Below, one piece after another: positions 1 to 5,981 of a DNA stretch of 9,411 bases (its first letter is position 1; every line of letters starts with the position of its first letter). The translations under genes and the position numbers were made by a program. Under the pieces are notes generated by a model. That model was not told the origin of the DNA and did not search any database. It was given only the letters and a program-made list of their open reading frames with translations. The DNA comes from an uncultured Streptococcus sp. (lineage in GTDB: Bacteria; Bacillota; Bacilli; Lactobacillales; Streptococcaceae), in contig CABSQC010000024.1 of assembly GCA_902479835.1 (NCBI GenBank), positions 1-9,411 on the forward strand. The letters run 5' to 3'.

Positions 1-129
1 GATAGCTACCGTTCAGCGGATCTTCCAGCGAACTTGATCCAAGCACAACGTGACTACTTTGGTGCTCACACATACCAACGTAAAGACAAAGAAGGTACCT
101 TCCACTATTCTTGGTACGACGAAAAATAA
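1..129 (+). CDS. gnd: 6-phosphogluconate dehydrogenase, C-terminal end only (partial)
   Basis: The first 129 bases read in frame 1 without interruption to a TAA at 127-129, giving 42 residues that begin [20 protein letters not shown] and end SWYDEK. This is the conserved tail of decarboxylating 6-phosphogluconate dehydrogenase, recognised by the [20 protein letters not shown] motif. In the family this C-terminal tail reaches into the partner subunit of the dimer and helps close the substrate pocket. The enzyme is cytosolic and converts 6-phosphogluconate to ribulose 5-phosphate with CO2 and NADPH in the oxidative pentose phosphate pathway. The start and Rossmann domain lie upstream of the window. 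Only 9 bases separate its stop from the next ATG, so it is probably co-transcribed with ritR, as I recall for pneumococcus. Confidence 0.95.
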   Translation, partial: DSYRSADLPANLIQAQRDYFGAHTYQRKDKEGTFHYSWYDEK

Positions 130-138
130 TCTTGCTCT

Positions 139-837
139 ATGGTCAAACGAGTTCTACTAGTAGAAAATGAGAAGCAAATCGCTCGCTTCATTGATTTGGA
201 ACTTCAAAAAGAAGGGTACCAAGTTGATGTAGTCGAGGATGGAAAAGTGGGTCTGGCCTTGATTGCTGCGACCAAATATGATCTGATCTTGTTTAATTAC
301 GATTTGTCAGATATGTCTGGTGAAACATTCGCAGAGGAAATCAGTCAGATTCGCCCAGCTTCTGTTTTGATTGTTTTGGATAGTCGCGAAAAAATTGCCG
401 AACACGAAAAGAGTATTGAGCGCTTTGCTGTTTCCTATATGGTCAAACCTTTTATTATCAGCGATTTGGTAGATAAGATCACAGCTATTTTTAGAGGACG
501 TGATTATATTGACCAACATTGTAGCCAGATGAAAATTCCAACCTCATACCGCAATTTGCGCATTGATGTGGAACACCATACCGTCTATCGTGGGAAAGAC
601 ATGATTAGTTTAACCCGCAGAGAGTATGATCTCTTAGCGACTCTGATGGGAAGCAAAGGGGTGGTGACACGAGATCAGTTGTTGGAAAGTGTCTGGAAGT
701 ACGAGAGTACAGGTGAGACTAATATTGTGGACGTCTATATCCGTTATCTCCGTGGGAAAATTGATCTACCCGGTCAAAAAAGCTATATTAAGACCGTTCG
801 TGGGATTGGCTATGCCATGCAAGACGCATTAGAATAA
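139..837 (+). CDS. ritR: RitR-like orphan response regulator (OmpR/PhoB-type DNA-binding domain)
   Basis: A 232-residue protein with an N-terminal receiver domain (about 3-118), a linker, and a C-terminal winged helix (about 136-230; TRREYDLLATLMGS, then VDVYIRYLR and KTVRGIGY). The residue where response regulators carry the phospho-accepting Asp is Asn53 (ILFNYD), and Cys128 lies in the linker (DQHC). Asn53 and Cys128 are the hallmark positions of pneumococcal RitR, an orphan regulator with no cognate kinase that represses the Piu iron transporter and dimerises on Cys128 oxidation. The gnd-ritR order is the same as in pneumococcus. From memory, the linker and winged helix are very close to pneumococcal RitR, while the receiver is more diverged. 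The conserved receiver Lys is present as K103 (VKPF). ATG 139 is the only sensible start because the frame stops at 127-129. No clear Shine-Dalgarno precedes it, so translation may be coupled to gnd. A perfect hairpin terminator follows directly. Confidence 0.9.
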   Translation: MVKRVLLVENEKQIARFIDLELQKEGYQVDVVEDGKVGLALIAATKYDLILFNYDLSDMSGETFAEEISQIRPASVLIVLDSREKIAEHEKSIERFAVSYMVKPFIISDLVDKITAIFRGRDYIDQHCSQMKIPTSYRNLRIDVEHHTVYRGKDMISLTRREYDLLATLMGSKGVVTRDQLLESVWKYESTGETNIVDVYIRYLRGKIDLPGQKSYIKTVRGIGYAMQDALE

Positions 838-872
838 AATATTCGAACCCTTAGAGGGTTCGAATATTTTTA
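837..872 (+). terminator. Intrinsic terminator of gnd-ritR
   Basis: A perfect 14-bp inverted repeat (837-850 with 856-869; core TTCGAACCC/GGGTTCGAA) closes a 5-base loop TTAGA and runs into a short T tract. It starts on the last base of the ritR stop codon. The A-rich 5' arm could also give weak termination on the other strand, but no gene reads towards it within this window. Confidence 0.9.
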
Positions 873-880
873 TGTCTAAA

Positions 881-899
881 GGGAAACGTTTGCGTTTAA
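881..899 (+). promoter_or_regulatory. Upstream operator-like site (cre / LacI-GalR type)
   Basis: The sequence GGAAACGTTTGCG with flanking TTAA has the palindromic AAACGTTT core around a central CG (887-888) that LacI/GalR-family regulators such as CcpA and MalR bind. Its 11-base core AAACGTTTGCG (884-894) recurs exactly, in reverse complement, at 1021-1031. It lies about 90 bp upstream of the ptsG -35 box, too far for simple promoter occlusion. Which regulator binds cannot be told from the sequence: it departs from the classic cre outer positions and resembles a MalR-like half-site equally well. Confidence 0.5.
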
Positions 900-978
900 A
901 AAGGATTGGTTTTGAAAAGGATTTGGCTTAAAAAAGATAAAAAAAGATAAAATTTGGAGAAAAAAATGAATGTAAGGC

Positions 979-1006
979 TTTACAAATTTTTAAAATATGG
1001 TATACT
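979..1006 (+). promoter_or_regulatory. ptsG promoter, extended -10
   Basis: The -35 box TTTACA (979-984) and -10 box TATACT (1001-1006) are 16 bases apart, and TG at 998-999 makes an extended -10 (TGGTATACT). A-rich tracts upstream (931-965, including a 10-base direct repeat AAAAAGATAA at 931-950) could act as an UP element. Transcription should start near 1012-1014, leaving an untranslated leader of about 58 bases before ptsG. Confidence 0.75.
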
Positions 1007-1015
1007 AGAATCAAA

Positions 1016-1035
1016 TTAAGCGCAAACGTTTTCTC
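1016..1035 (+). promoter_or_regulatory. Downstream operator-like site at the ptsG transcription start
   Basis: CGCAAACGTTTTC (1021-1033), preceded by TTAAG, is the inverted partner of the site at 881-899. Its core lies a few bases after the predicted transcription start, where a bound CcpA- or MalR-like protein would block initiation or early elongation. On the complementary strand it reads GAAAACGTTTGCGC, a near-match to a cre box. Assignment as an operator is by motif and position only. Confidence 0.65.
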
Positions 1036-1060
1036 AAAAAACAAAGCCTTAAGCAATATA

Positions 1061-1066
1061 AGGAGG
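1061..1066 (+). promoter_or_regulatory. ptsG ribosome binding site; decides between two tandem ATGs
   Basis: AGGAGG at 1061-1066 lies 4 bases before ATG 1071 and 7 bases before ATG 1074. The second spacing is nearer the optimum, so translation may begin at 1074 (MNKGSF) rather than 1071 (MMNKGSF). The difference is one residue. Confidence 0.8.
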
Positions 1067-1070
1067 TTGA

Positions 1071-3266
1071 ATGATGAACAAAGGATCATTCAAAAGTTTA
1101 TTTAGCTTTGAATTCTGGCAAAAGTTCGGTAAGGCCTTGATGGTCGTTATCGCTGTCATGCCAGCTGCTGGGTTGATGATTTCAATCGGGAAATCAATTC
1201 CTATGATCAACCCGAATTTATCTCCACTTGTTATTACAGGTGGGATTCTCGAACAAATCGGTTGGGGGGTTATCGGTAACCTTCACATCCTGTTTGCACT
1301 CGCTATCGGTGGTAGCTGGGCCAAAGAGCGTGCTGGGGGCGCCTTTGCGGCTGGTCTCTCTTTCATCTTGATTAACCGTATTACCGGTGCAGTTTTCGGA
1401 GTGACATCTGCAATGTTAGCTGATAAATCTGCAACGGTTCACACAATCTTCGGTGGATCAATTAAAGTTGCGGACTACTTTATCAGTGTTCTTGAAGCGC
1501 CAGCTCTGAATATGGGGGTATTTGTAGGGATTATCTCAGGTTTTGTTGGAGCAACAGCCTTCAATAAATACTACAACTACCGTAAACTCCCAGAAGCCCT
1601 TTCTTTCTTCAATGGGAAACGCTTTGTACCATTCGTTGTTATCGTCCGTTCAGCTGCTACGGCCTTGGTTTTAGCAGCATTGTGGCCAGTAGTTCAATCA
1701 GGAATTAATGGATTTGGTGTTTGGATCGCTAACTCCCAATCCACTGCTCCAGTATTGGCACCATTCTTGTTCGGTACCTTGGAACGTCTTCTCTTGCCAT
1801 TTGGTCTTCACCACATGTTGACCATTCCAATCAACTATACTCAATTGGGTGGTAGCTACCAAGTACTTACAGGTGCTGCCAAAGGAACAACTGTATTTGG
1901 ACAAGATCCACTTTGGTTGGCTTGGGTAACAGACCTTGTTAACTTGAAGAAAGCAGATCCTAGTCAGTATCAACACTTGCTTAAAGCATACGTACCAGCT
2001 CGTTTCAAAGTTGGTCAAATGATCGGATCATTTGGTATCTTGATGGGGGTTGTGGTGGCTATCTACCGCAATGTGGACCCAGATAAAAAAGAAAAATACA
2101 AAGGTATGCTTGTTGCAACTGCTCTTGCAACCTTCTTGACAGGTGTTACAGAACCAATTGAATACATGTTCATGTTCATTGCAACACCATTGTACTTGAT
2201 CTACGCCTTTGTTCAAGGTGCTGCCTTTGCAATGGCTGACTTGGTTCACCTTCGTGTTCACTCATTCGGTTCAATCGAATTCTTGACACGTACTCCAATG
2301 GCCATCAACGCTGGTTTGGCACTAGATATCTTTAACTTTGTATGGGTAACAGTCCTCTTTGGATTTATCATGTACTTCATTGCCAACTTCATGATTAAGA
2401 AATTCAATTATGCGACTCCAGGACGTAATGGAAACTACGAACAAAATGATGATGCCCCTTCAGGAGATGGTGCAACAGCTGGAGCTGCTACAAGCTCAGC
2501 AAGCTCACAAGTCATTAACATCATCAACCTTCTTGGTGGACGTGCGAATATCGTAGATGTTGACGCATGTATGACTCGTCTTCGTGTAACTGTTAAGGAC
2601 GCTGAAAAAGTCGGTACAGAGGAACAATGGAAAGCAGAAGGCGCTATGGGTCTTGTCATGAAAGGACAAGGTGTCCAAGCGATCTACGGACCTAAAGCTG
2701 ACGTATTAAAATCTGATATCCAAGACGTTCTTGATTCAGGTGAAGTCATTCCTGAAACACTTCCTAGCCAAATGACAGCAGTTCAAAAAGCTGAAGCAAC
2801 TTTTAAAGGTGTGACGGATGAAGTGCATTCCGTTGCAGATGGTGAAGTGATTAACATCGAAGATGTGAAAGATCCTGTATTCTCACAAAAAATGATGGGA
2901 GACGGATTTGCAGTTGAGCCTGAAAATGGCCACATCGTTTCACCAGTTGCTGGTAAAGTTACTAGCGTCTTCCCAACCAAACATGCCCTTGGTTTGGTAA
3001 CAGAAAATGGTTTGGAAGTATTGGTTCACATCGGTCTAGATACAGTTAGTCTTGAAGGAAAACCATTTGAGGTTAAAGTTACTGAAGGCCAAACGGTGGC
3101 TGCTGGAGACCTCTTGGTAGAAGCAGACCTTGATGCGATCCGTGAAGCAGGTCGTGAAACATCAACTATTGTTGTCTTCACAAATGCAGATGCGATCAAA
3201 TCAGTTAAGGTCGAACATACTGGTAAATTGGCTGCAAATGCTCCAGTTGCAACAGTAGAATTATAA
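1071..3266 (+). CDS. ptsG: PTS glucose-family permease EIICBA (glucose/maltose type)
   Basis: A 731-residue membrane protein with all three sugar phosphotransferase modules in the order C-B-A. EIIC (about 15-445) holds many hydrophobic segments and the glucose-family signatures FGLHHML (245-250) and GVTEPIEYMFMF (358-369). A linker rich in Ala, Ser and Gly (about 450-480) leads to EIIB with phosphocysteine C500 (DACMTRLRV). EIIA (about 600-731) has phospho-histidine H653 (VHIGLDT) and its partner H638 (PTKH). Phosphate passes from HPr to EIIA, then EIIB, then the incoming sugar. The sequence closely resembles, from memory, the pneumococcal Exp5/PtsG EIIABC; glucose is the likely main substrate, with maltose or others possible. 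Length is normal and all catalytic residues are present. It has its own promoter flanked by two operator-like sites. It is probably a single-gene unit, ended by the hairpin that follows. Confidence 0.93.
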   Translation: MMNKGSFKSLFSFEFWQKFGKALMVVIAVMPAAGLMISIGKSIPMINPNLSPLVITGGILEQIGWGVIGNLHILFALAIGGSWAKERAGGAFAAGLSFILINRITGAVFGVTSAMLADKSATVHTIFGGSIKVADYFISVLEAPALNMGVFVGIISGFVGATAFNKYYNYRKLPEALSFFNGKRFVPFVVIVRSAATALVLAALWPVVQSGINGFGVWIANSQSTAPVLAPFLFGTLERLLLPFGLHHMLTIPINYTQLGGSYQVLTGAAKGTTVFGQDPLWLAWVTDLVNLKKADPSQYQHLLKAYVPARFKVGQMIGSFGILMGVVVAIYRNVDPDKKEKYKGMLVATALATFLTGVTEPIEYMFMFIATPLYLIYAFVQGAAFAMADLVHLRVHSFGSIEFLTRTPMAINAGLALDIFNFVWVTVLFGFIMYFIANFMIKKFNYATPGRNGNYEQNDDAPSGDGATAGAATSSASSQVINIINLLGGRANIVDVDACMTRLRVTVKDAEKVGTEEQWKAEGAMGLVMKGQGVQAIYGPKADVLKSDIQDVLDSGEVIPETLPSQMTAVQKAEATFKGVTDEVHSVADGEVINIEDVKDPVFSQKMMGDGFAVEPENGHIVSPVAGKVTSVFPTKHALGLVTENGLEVLVHIGLDTVSLEGKPFEVKVTEGQTVAAGDLLVEADLDAIREAGRETSTIVVFTNADAIKSVKVEHTGKLAANAPVATVEL

Positions 3267-3273
3267 GAGATAT

Positions 3274-3324
3274 CGGCAAAGAAAACGAGGTTGGGGCAGT
3301 GCACCCGGCCTCTTGCCGTTTCTT
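3274..3324 (+). terminator. Hairpin after ptsG, possible terminator or attenuator
   Basis: GAGGTTGGG (3287-3295) pairs with CCCGGCCTC (3304-3312), including two G-T pairs, around loop GCAGTGCA. Outer arms CGGCAA (3274-3279) and TTGCCG (3313-3318) also match, and AAGAAAAC can pair with GTTTCTT (3318-3324) as an alternative. The GAGG-TGGG/CCC--CCTC pattern resembles a hairpin often seen between streptococcal genes. The 3' side has only TTTCTT, a weak U-tract, so read-through into the next gene is likely. Confidence 0.55.
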
Positions 3325-3351
3325 GATTTGGAGAGAAGGAGAAATCAGGGG

Positions 3352-4164
3352 ATGAAATTTTTAACATTAAATTCCCATAGTTGGATGGAAGAGAATGCTC
3401 AGCAAAAATTTGAAACCCTCAAGGAACAAATTTTGGAAGCGCAATATGATGTGATCTGTTTCCAAGAGGTCAATCAAGAAATGGGCTCAGAAGCAGTCGA
3501 AACAGATGAGTATTATCAAGCTTTGCCATCAGCTGTAGCCATTCACAAAGATCACTTTGTTCGCGTATTGGTAGAAGAGTTAGCTGCTCAAGGACTCCAC
3601 TATTATTGGACTTGGGCCTACAACCATATTGGCTATGATCACCTCAATGAGGGTGTAGCGGTTCTTTCGCGTCAACCCTTGAAGGCGGATGAGATTTTAG
3701 TATCCAATATGGATGATCCAACGGACTACCATACTCGTCGAGTAGCCGTTGCCCATACAAGTGTAGATGGCAAAGAGATTGCTGTTGCCAGCGTCCATCT
3801 TTCTTGGTGGGACAAAGGTTTCCAATTTGAGTGGCCACGCATTGAGAACTACTTCAGCCAAGTAAGCAAACCCTTTATTCTAGCTGGTGATTTCAATAAT
3901 CCTGCTGGTCAAGAAGGGTATGAGACGATTCTATCCAGTTCCCTTAAGCTTCAAGACAGCTTTATTGAAGCCAAAGAAACAAAGGGGACTTATACTGTAG
4001 GCCCTGGAATCGATGGCTGGACAGACAATCAAGTTCCATTGCGAATTGATTACGTCTTTGCAAGTCCAGAATGGGACATCCAGCGTCTACATGTCATTTT
4101 TGATGGTCAAAACAAACCCCATGTCAGTGATCACTATGGCTTAGAAGCTGAATTATCACTTTAA
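3352..4164 (+). CDS. Endonuclease/exonuclease/phosphatase-fold hydrolase, cytoplasmic
   Basis: A 270-residue protein of the EEP (DNase I/exonuclease III-like) superfamily, counted from ATG 3352. The fold's metal and catalytic motifs appear in order: N7 (LTLNSHSW), E39 (CFQEVN), H149 (ASVHLSWW), D180 and N182 (AGDFNNP), D233 (RIDYVF), and D260-H261 (VSDHYGL). These predict a Mg2+-dependent phosphodiesterase or phosphomonoesterase. No signal peptide or membrane segment is visible, so it should act in the cytosol, unlike secreted sphingomyelinases of the same fold. The substrate is unknown; nucleic acid, lipid head group and sugar phosphate are all possible. AAGGAG (3336-3341) 10 bases upstream supports the 3352 start. 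An in-frame TTG at 3313 would add 13 residues but lies in the hairpin arm and lacks a ribosome site. It sits between ptsG and its own terminator; any functional link to sugar uptake is speculation. Confidence 0.85.
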   Translation: MKFLTLNSHSWMEENAQQKFETLKEQILEAQYDVICFQEVNQEMGSEAVETDEYYQALPSAVAIHKDHFVRVLVEELAAQGLHYYWTWAYNHIGYDHLNEGVAVLSRQPLKADEILVSNMDDPTDYHTRRVAVAHTSVDGKEIAVASVHLSWWDKGFQFEWPRIENYFSQVSKPFILAGDFNNPAGQEGYETILSSSLKLQDSFIEAKETKGTYTVGPGIDGWTDNQVPLRIDYVFASPEWDIQRLHVIFDGQNKPHVSDHYGLEAELSL

Positions 4165-4173
4165 TATAAACGG

Positions 4174-4222
4174 AGAGTCGAAAGGAAAACGATTTTATTC
4201 AATCGTCCTTCGACTCTTTTTT
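4174..4222 (+). terminator. Intrinsic terminator after the EEP hydrolase gene
   Basis: AGAGTCGAA (4174-4182) pairs perfectly with TTCGACTCT (4209-4217). The stem continues through GG/CC and ACGATT/AATCGT with small A bulges, around a TTATTC loop. A run of six T (4217-4222) follows. It separates the upstream genes from the nrdR operon. Confidence 0.88.
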
Positions 4223-4272
4223 ATGGATCAATGAGGAGCAAGCATAGAGGATTCTCCTGTTCTTCTGCTTTC

Positions 4273-4297
4273 TTTACGCTTCAATTTATGGTAAAAT
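4273..4297 (+). promoter_or_regulatory. Promoter of the nrdR-dnaB-dnaI operon
   Basis: TGGTAAAAT (4289-4297) is an extended -10 element whose hexamer is TAAAAT (4292-4297). The best upstream match, TTTACG (4273-4278), is only 13 bases away. A 17-base spacing would instead use TTTCTT (4269-4274), so the -35 is weak and the extended -10 probably carries the promoter. Strong AAGGAGG at 4316-4322 lies 6 bases before the nrdR ATG. Confidence 0.6.
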
Positions 4298-4328
4298 GAA
4301 GTGTTAAAACAGTTTAAGGAGGTAGCAA

Positions 4329-4802
4329 ATGCGTTGTCCAAAATGTGGTGGAAGTAAGTCTAGTGTGGTGGATAGTCGACAAGCTGAAGATGGGAACACC
4401 ATCCGTCGTCGCAGGGAATGCGAAGAATGCCATTATCGCTTTACTACCTACGAACGAGTGGAAGAGCGGACCCTAGTGGTTGTCAAAAAGGATGGGACAC
4501 GCGAGCAATTTTCTCGTGATAAAATCTTTAATGGTATTATCCGCTCAGCTCAAAAACGGCCGGTTTCTAGTGACGAAATCGAAGAAATTGTAAACCGGAT
4601 CGAGCAAAAGGTTCGCAGCCAAAGTGATAATGAAATTAACAGTGAGTATATTGGTTCGTTGGTCATGGATGAGTTAGCAGATTTAGATGAGATCACCTAT
4701 GTCCGTTTTGCTAGTGTTTACCGGAGTTTCAAGGATGTCGGTGAGTTAGAGACCCTCTTGAAACAAATTACGAAGGGAACCAAGAAGAAAAAGGAAAAAT
4801 AG
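4329..4802 (+). CDS. nrdR: Transcriptional repressor NrdR (ribonucleotide reductase regulator)
   Basis: A 157-residue protein, the usual family length. The N-terminal zinc ribbon uses C3, C6, C31 and C34 (RCPKCGG and CEECHYRF), with the basic RRRRE stretch just before the second pair. The ATP-cone follows (about 49-139; [24 protein letters not shown]). NrdR senses ATP versus dATP through the cone and represses ribonucleotide reductase genes at paired NrdR boxes, so dNTP synthesis is shut off when dATP is high. The tail is very Lys-rich (KGTKKKKEK). It is the first gene of a tight operon: its TAG is followed at once by the dnaB ATG, and the AAGGA inside its last codons serves as the dnaB ribosome site. 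I saw no NrdR box in the window, so its targets must be elsewhere. Confidence 0.96.
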   Translation: MRCPKCGGSKSSVVDSRQAEDGNTIRRRRECEECHYRFTTYERVEERTLVVVKKDGTREQFSRDKIFNGIIRSAQKRPVSSDEIEEIVNRIEQKVRSQSDNEINSEYIGSLVMDELADLDEITYVRFASVYRSFKDVGELETLLKQITKGTKKKKEK

Positions 4803-5981
4803 ATGAAGCCCAATACGCCTTTCGCATTTTTAAAAAATAATCTTCTTCCACCGGCAGGGGCTGCATTGGAGCAGTATTACCTGCCTATTTTGGAGACGGA
4901 AACAGTAGCGGTTTATCGTTATCTGCTGGCCTCTTATGATCAGGGTGAAAAACAATATTTGCTTGCTCAAATCCTCAATCATTTGAATATAGGATTTCCA
5001 CAGTTGCTACTAGCCTTTGATCGCTTAATTGCCATGGGTTTGCTCGATCTCTATGAGGAAGAAGTTGGGATCACCATTCAGTTACATGCTCCTCTTGAGG
5101 CAGAACAATTTTTTTCGAATGCTGTTTTCAAACGCTTGCTTGAAAAGAAAATTGGGGAAAAGGCCGTGGAGGATCTGCTCCCAGCACGCTCTTTAGGGAC
5201 TAGACGGCAAGTTTCCTTCTCGCAAGTCTTTGGACTAGATGCTGGGGAGGCGACCGTTGTTCCAAGTAAGAAACAGCAGTTTGATATGGAGATGTTTAAG
5301 CGAATGATGGGGCGTGATGGACTTCGTTTTGCGGATGAAGGAGAAGCAACCCTAGCCCTCTTTGCCATCGCAGAAGAACAACAATGGACCTGGTATGAAA
5401 CCTATCTCCTAGCAAAAGAAACGGCTGTAGACCGGATTGTCTCTCCAAAGAGAATGAAGCAAAAGTTGGCTCAGGCGAGCCAAGAGCAACCACGCATGTC
5501 CTATAGCCGTCAGGAAGAAACTATTCTGAGGGAAGCGAAGGCAAAATCCAGCCTACAATTTCTAGCGGAGATTAAGAAGGCGCGCAATGCGACCATTACG
5601 CAGAGCGAACGCAAGACTTTATCCAAGTTAGCTGATCTAGGCTTACTAGATGAGGTGATCAATATTATCTTATTGTTGACCTTTAACAAGACCCAGTCTG
5701 CTAATCTCAATGAAAAGTATGCTTTGAAGGTAGGAAATGATTTTTCTTATCAAGGGGTCAACAGTGCAGAACTGGCGATTTTAAAAGTTCGAGAACGCCA
5801 GGAACAAGCTAAGGCTCAAGGAAACAAGGGAACGAGTTCTACATCAGCCAAGAGCAAGCACAGCAATGTTCCCAAGTGGAGCCAACCAAACTATCAAAAT
5901 CAAACCAGTCAAGCAGAAAAGGTGGATCTTGCTAAAGAGAAACAACGCCTGTTAGAAAAACTGAATCAAGGAGGTGAGTAG
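4803..5981 (+). CDS. dnaB: Primosomal protein DnaB (DnaD/DnaB family helicase-loading protein)
   Basis: A 392-residue protein matching the firmicute DnaB replication-initiation and membrane-attachment family, which is unrelated to the Escherichia coli DnaB helicase. An N-terminal winged-helix-like region (about 10-130; PPAGAALEQYYLPIL) is followed by a helical DnaD/DnaB-like region near 160-330, including the LLDEVINIILLLTFNK stretch (281-296). A polar, low-complexity tail (335-392) carries the recurrent VPKWSQPNY motif. In Bacillus subtilis, DnaB works with DnaD at oriC and at stalled forks to hand the replicative helicase from DnaI onto DNA. The gene order nrdR-dnaB-dnaI supports the identification. 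The start is set by TAGATG abutting the nrdR stop with AAGGA 7 bases upstream. The fast-evolving sequence makes exact domain borders uncertain. Confidence 0.92.
   Translation: MKPNTPFAFLKNNLLPPAGAALEQYYLPILETETVAVYRYLLASYDQGEKQYLLAQILNHLNIGFPQLLLAFDRLIAMGLLDLYEEEVGITIQLHAPLEAEQFFSNAVFKRLLEKKIGEKAVEDLLPARSLGTRRQVSFSQVFGLDAGEATVVPSKKQQFDMEMFKRMMGRDGLRFADEGEATLALFAIAEEQQWTWYETYLLAKETAVDRIVSPKRMKQKLAQASQEQPRMSYSRQEETILREAKAKSSLQFLAEIKKARNATITQSERKTLSKLADLGLLDEVINIILLLTFNKTQSANLNEKYALKVGNDFSYQGVNSAELAILKVRERQEQAKAQGNKGTSSTSAKSKHSNVPKWSQPNYQNQTSQAEKVDLAKEKQRLLEKLNQGGE
5968..5974 (+). promoter_or_regulatory. Strong dnaI ribosome binding site inside the end of dnaB
   Basis: AAGGAGG at 5968-5974, extended by TGA, lies in the last dnaB codons and is 7 bases before the dnaI ATG at 5982. 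This fixes the first Met as the dnaI start, over in-frame Met codons at residues 8 and 11. Confidence 0.85.

Noticed and set aside
307..519. Reverse-strand open frames such as this one inside ritR, and similar ones under ptsG, dnaB, dnaI and der
   Set aside because: They lie wholly opposite well-identified genes, show no recognisable motifs, and do not look like real proteins; they are frame shadows.
931..950. Tandem direct repeat of the 10-mer AAAAAGATAA
   Set aside because: Only two copies in very A-rich DNA, so it is most simply an A-tract upstream of the promoter and not a separate element.
966..1019. A 17-codon reading frame (MNVRLYKFLK...) with GGAG upstream in the ptsG control region
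   Set aside because: It spans the -35 and -10 boxes of the ptsG promoter and ends near the predicted transcription start, so it would not be on the ptsG transcript. A leader peptide would need another promoter, and none is clear.
3313..3351. TTG start that would lengthen the EEP hydrolase by 13 residues
   Set aside because: It lies in the 3' arm of the hairpin, has no ribosome site, and the family protein starts at MKFLTLNSHS; ATG 3352 has AAGGAG upstream.
4223..4272. Possible small hairpin (AGGAG with CTCCT) upstream of the nrdR promoter
   Set aside because: Only about five pairs with a long loop and no T tract; could occur by chance.
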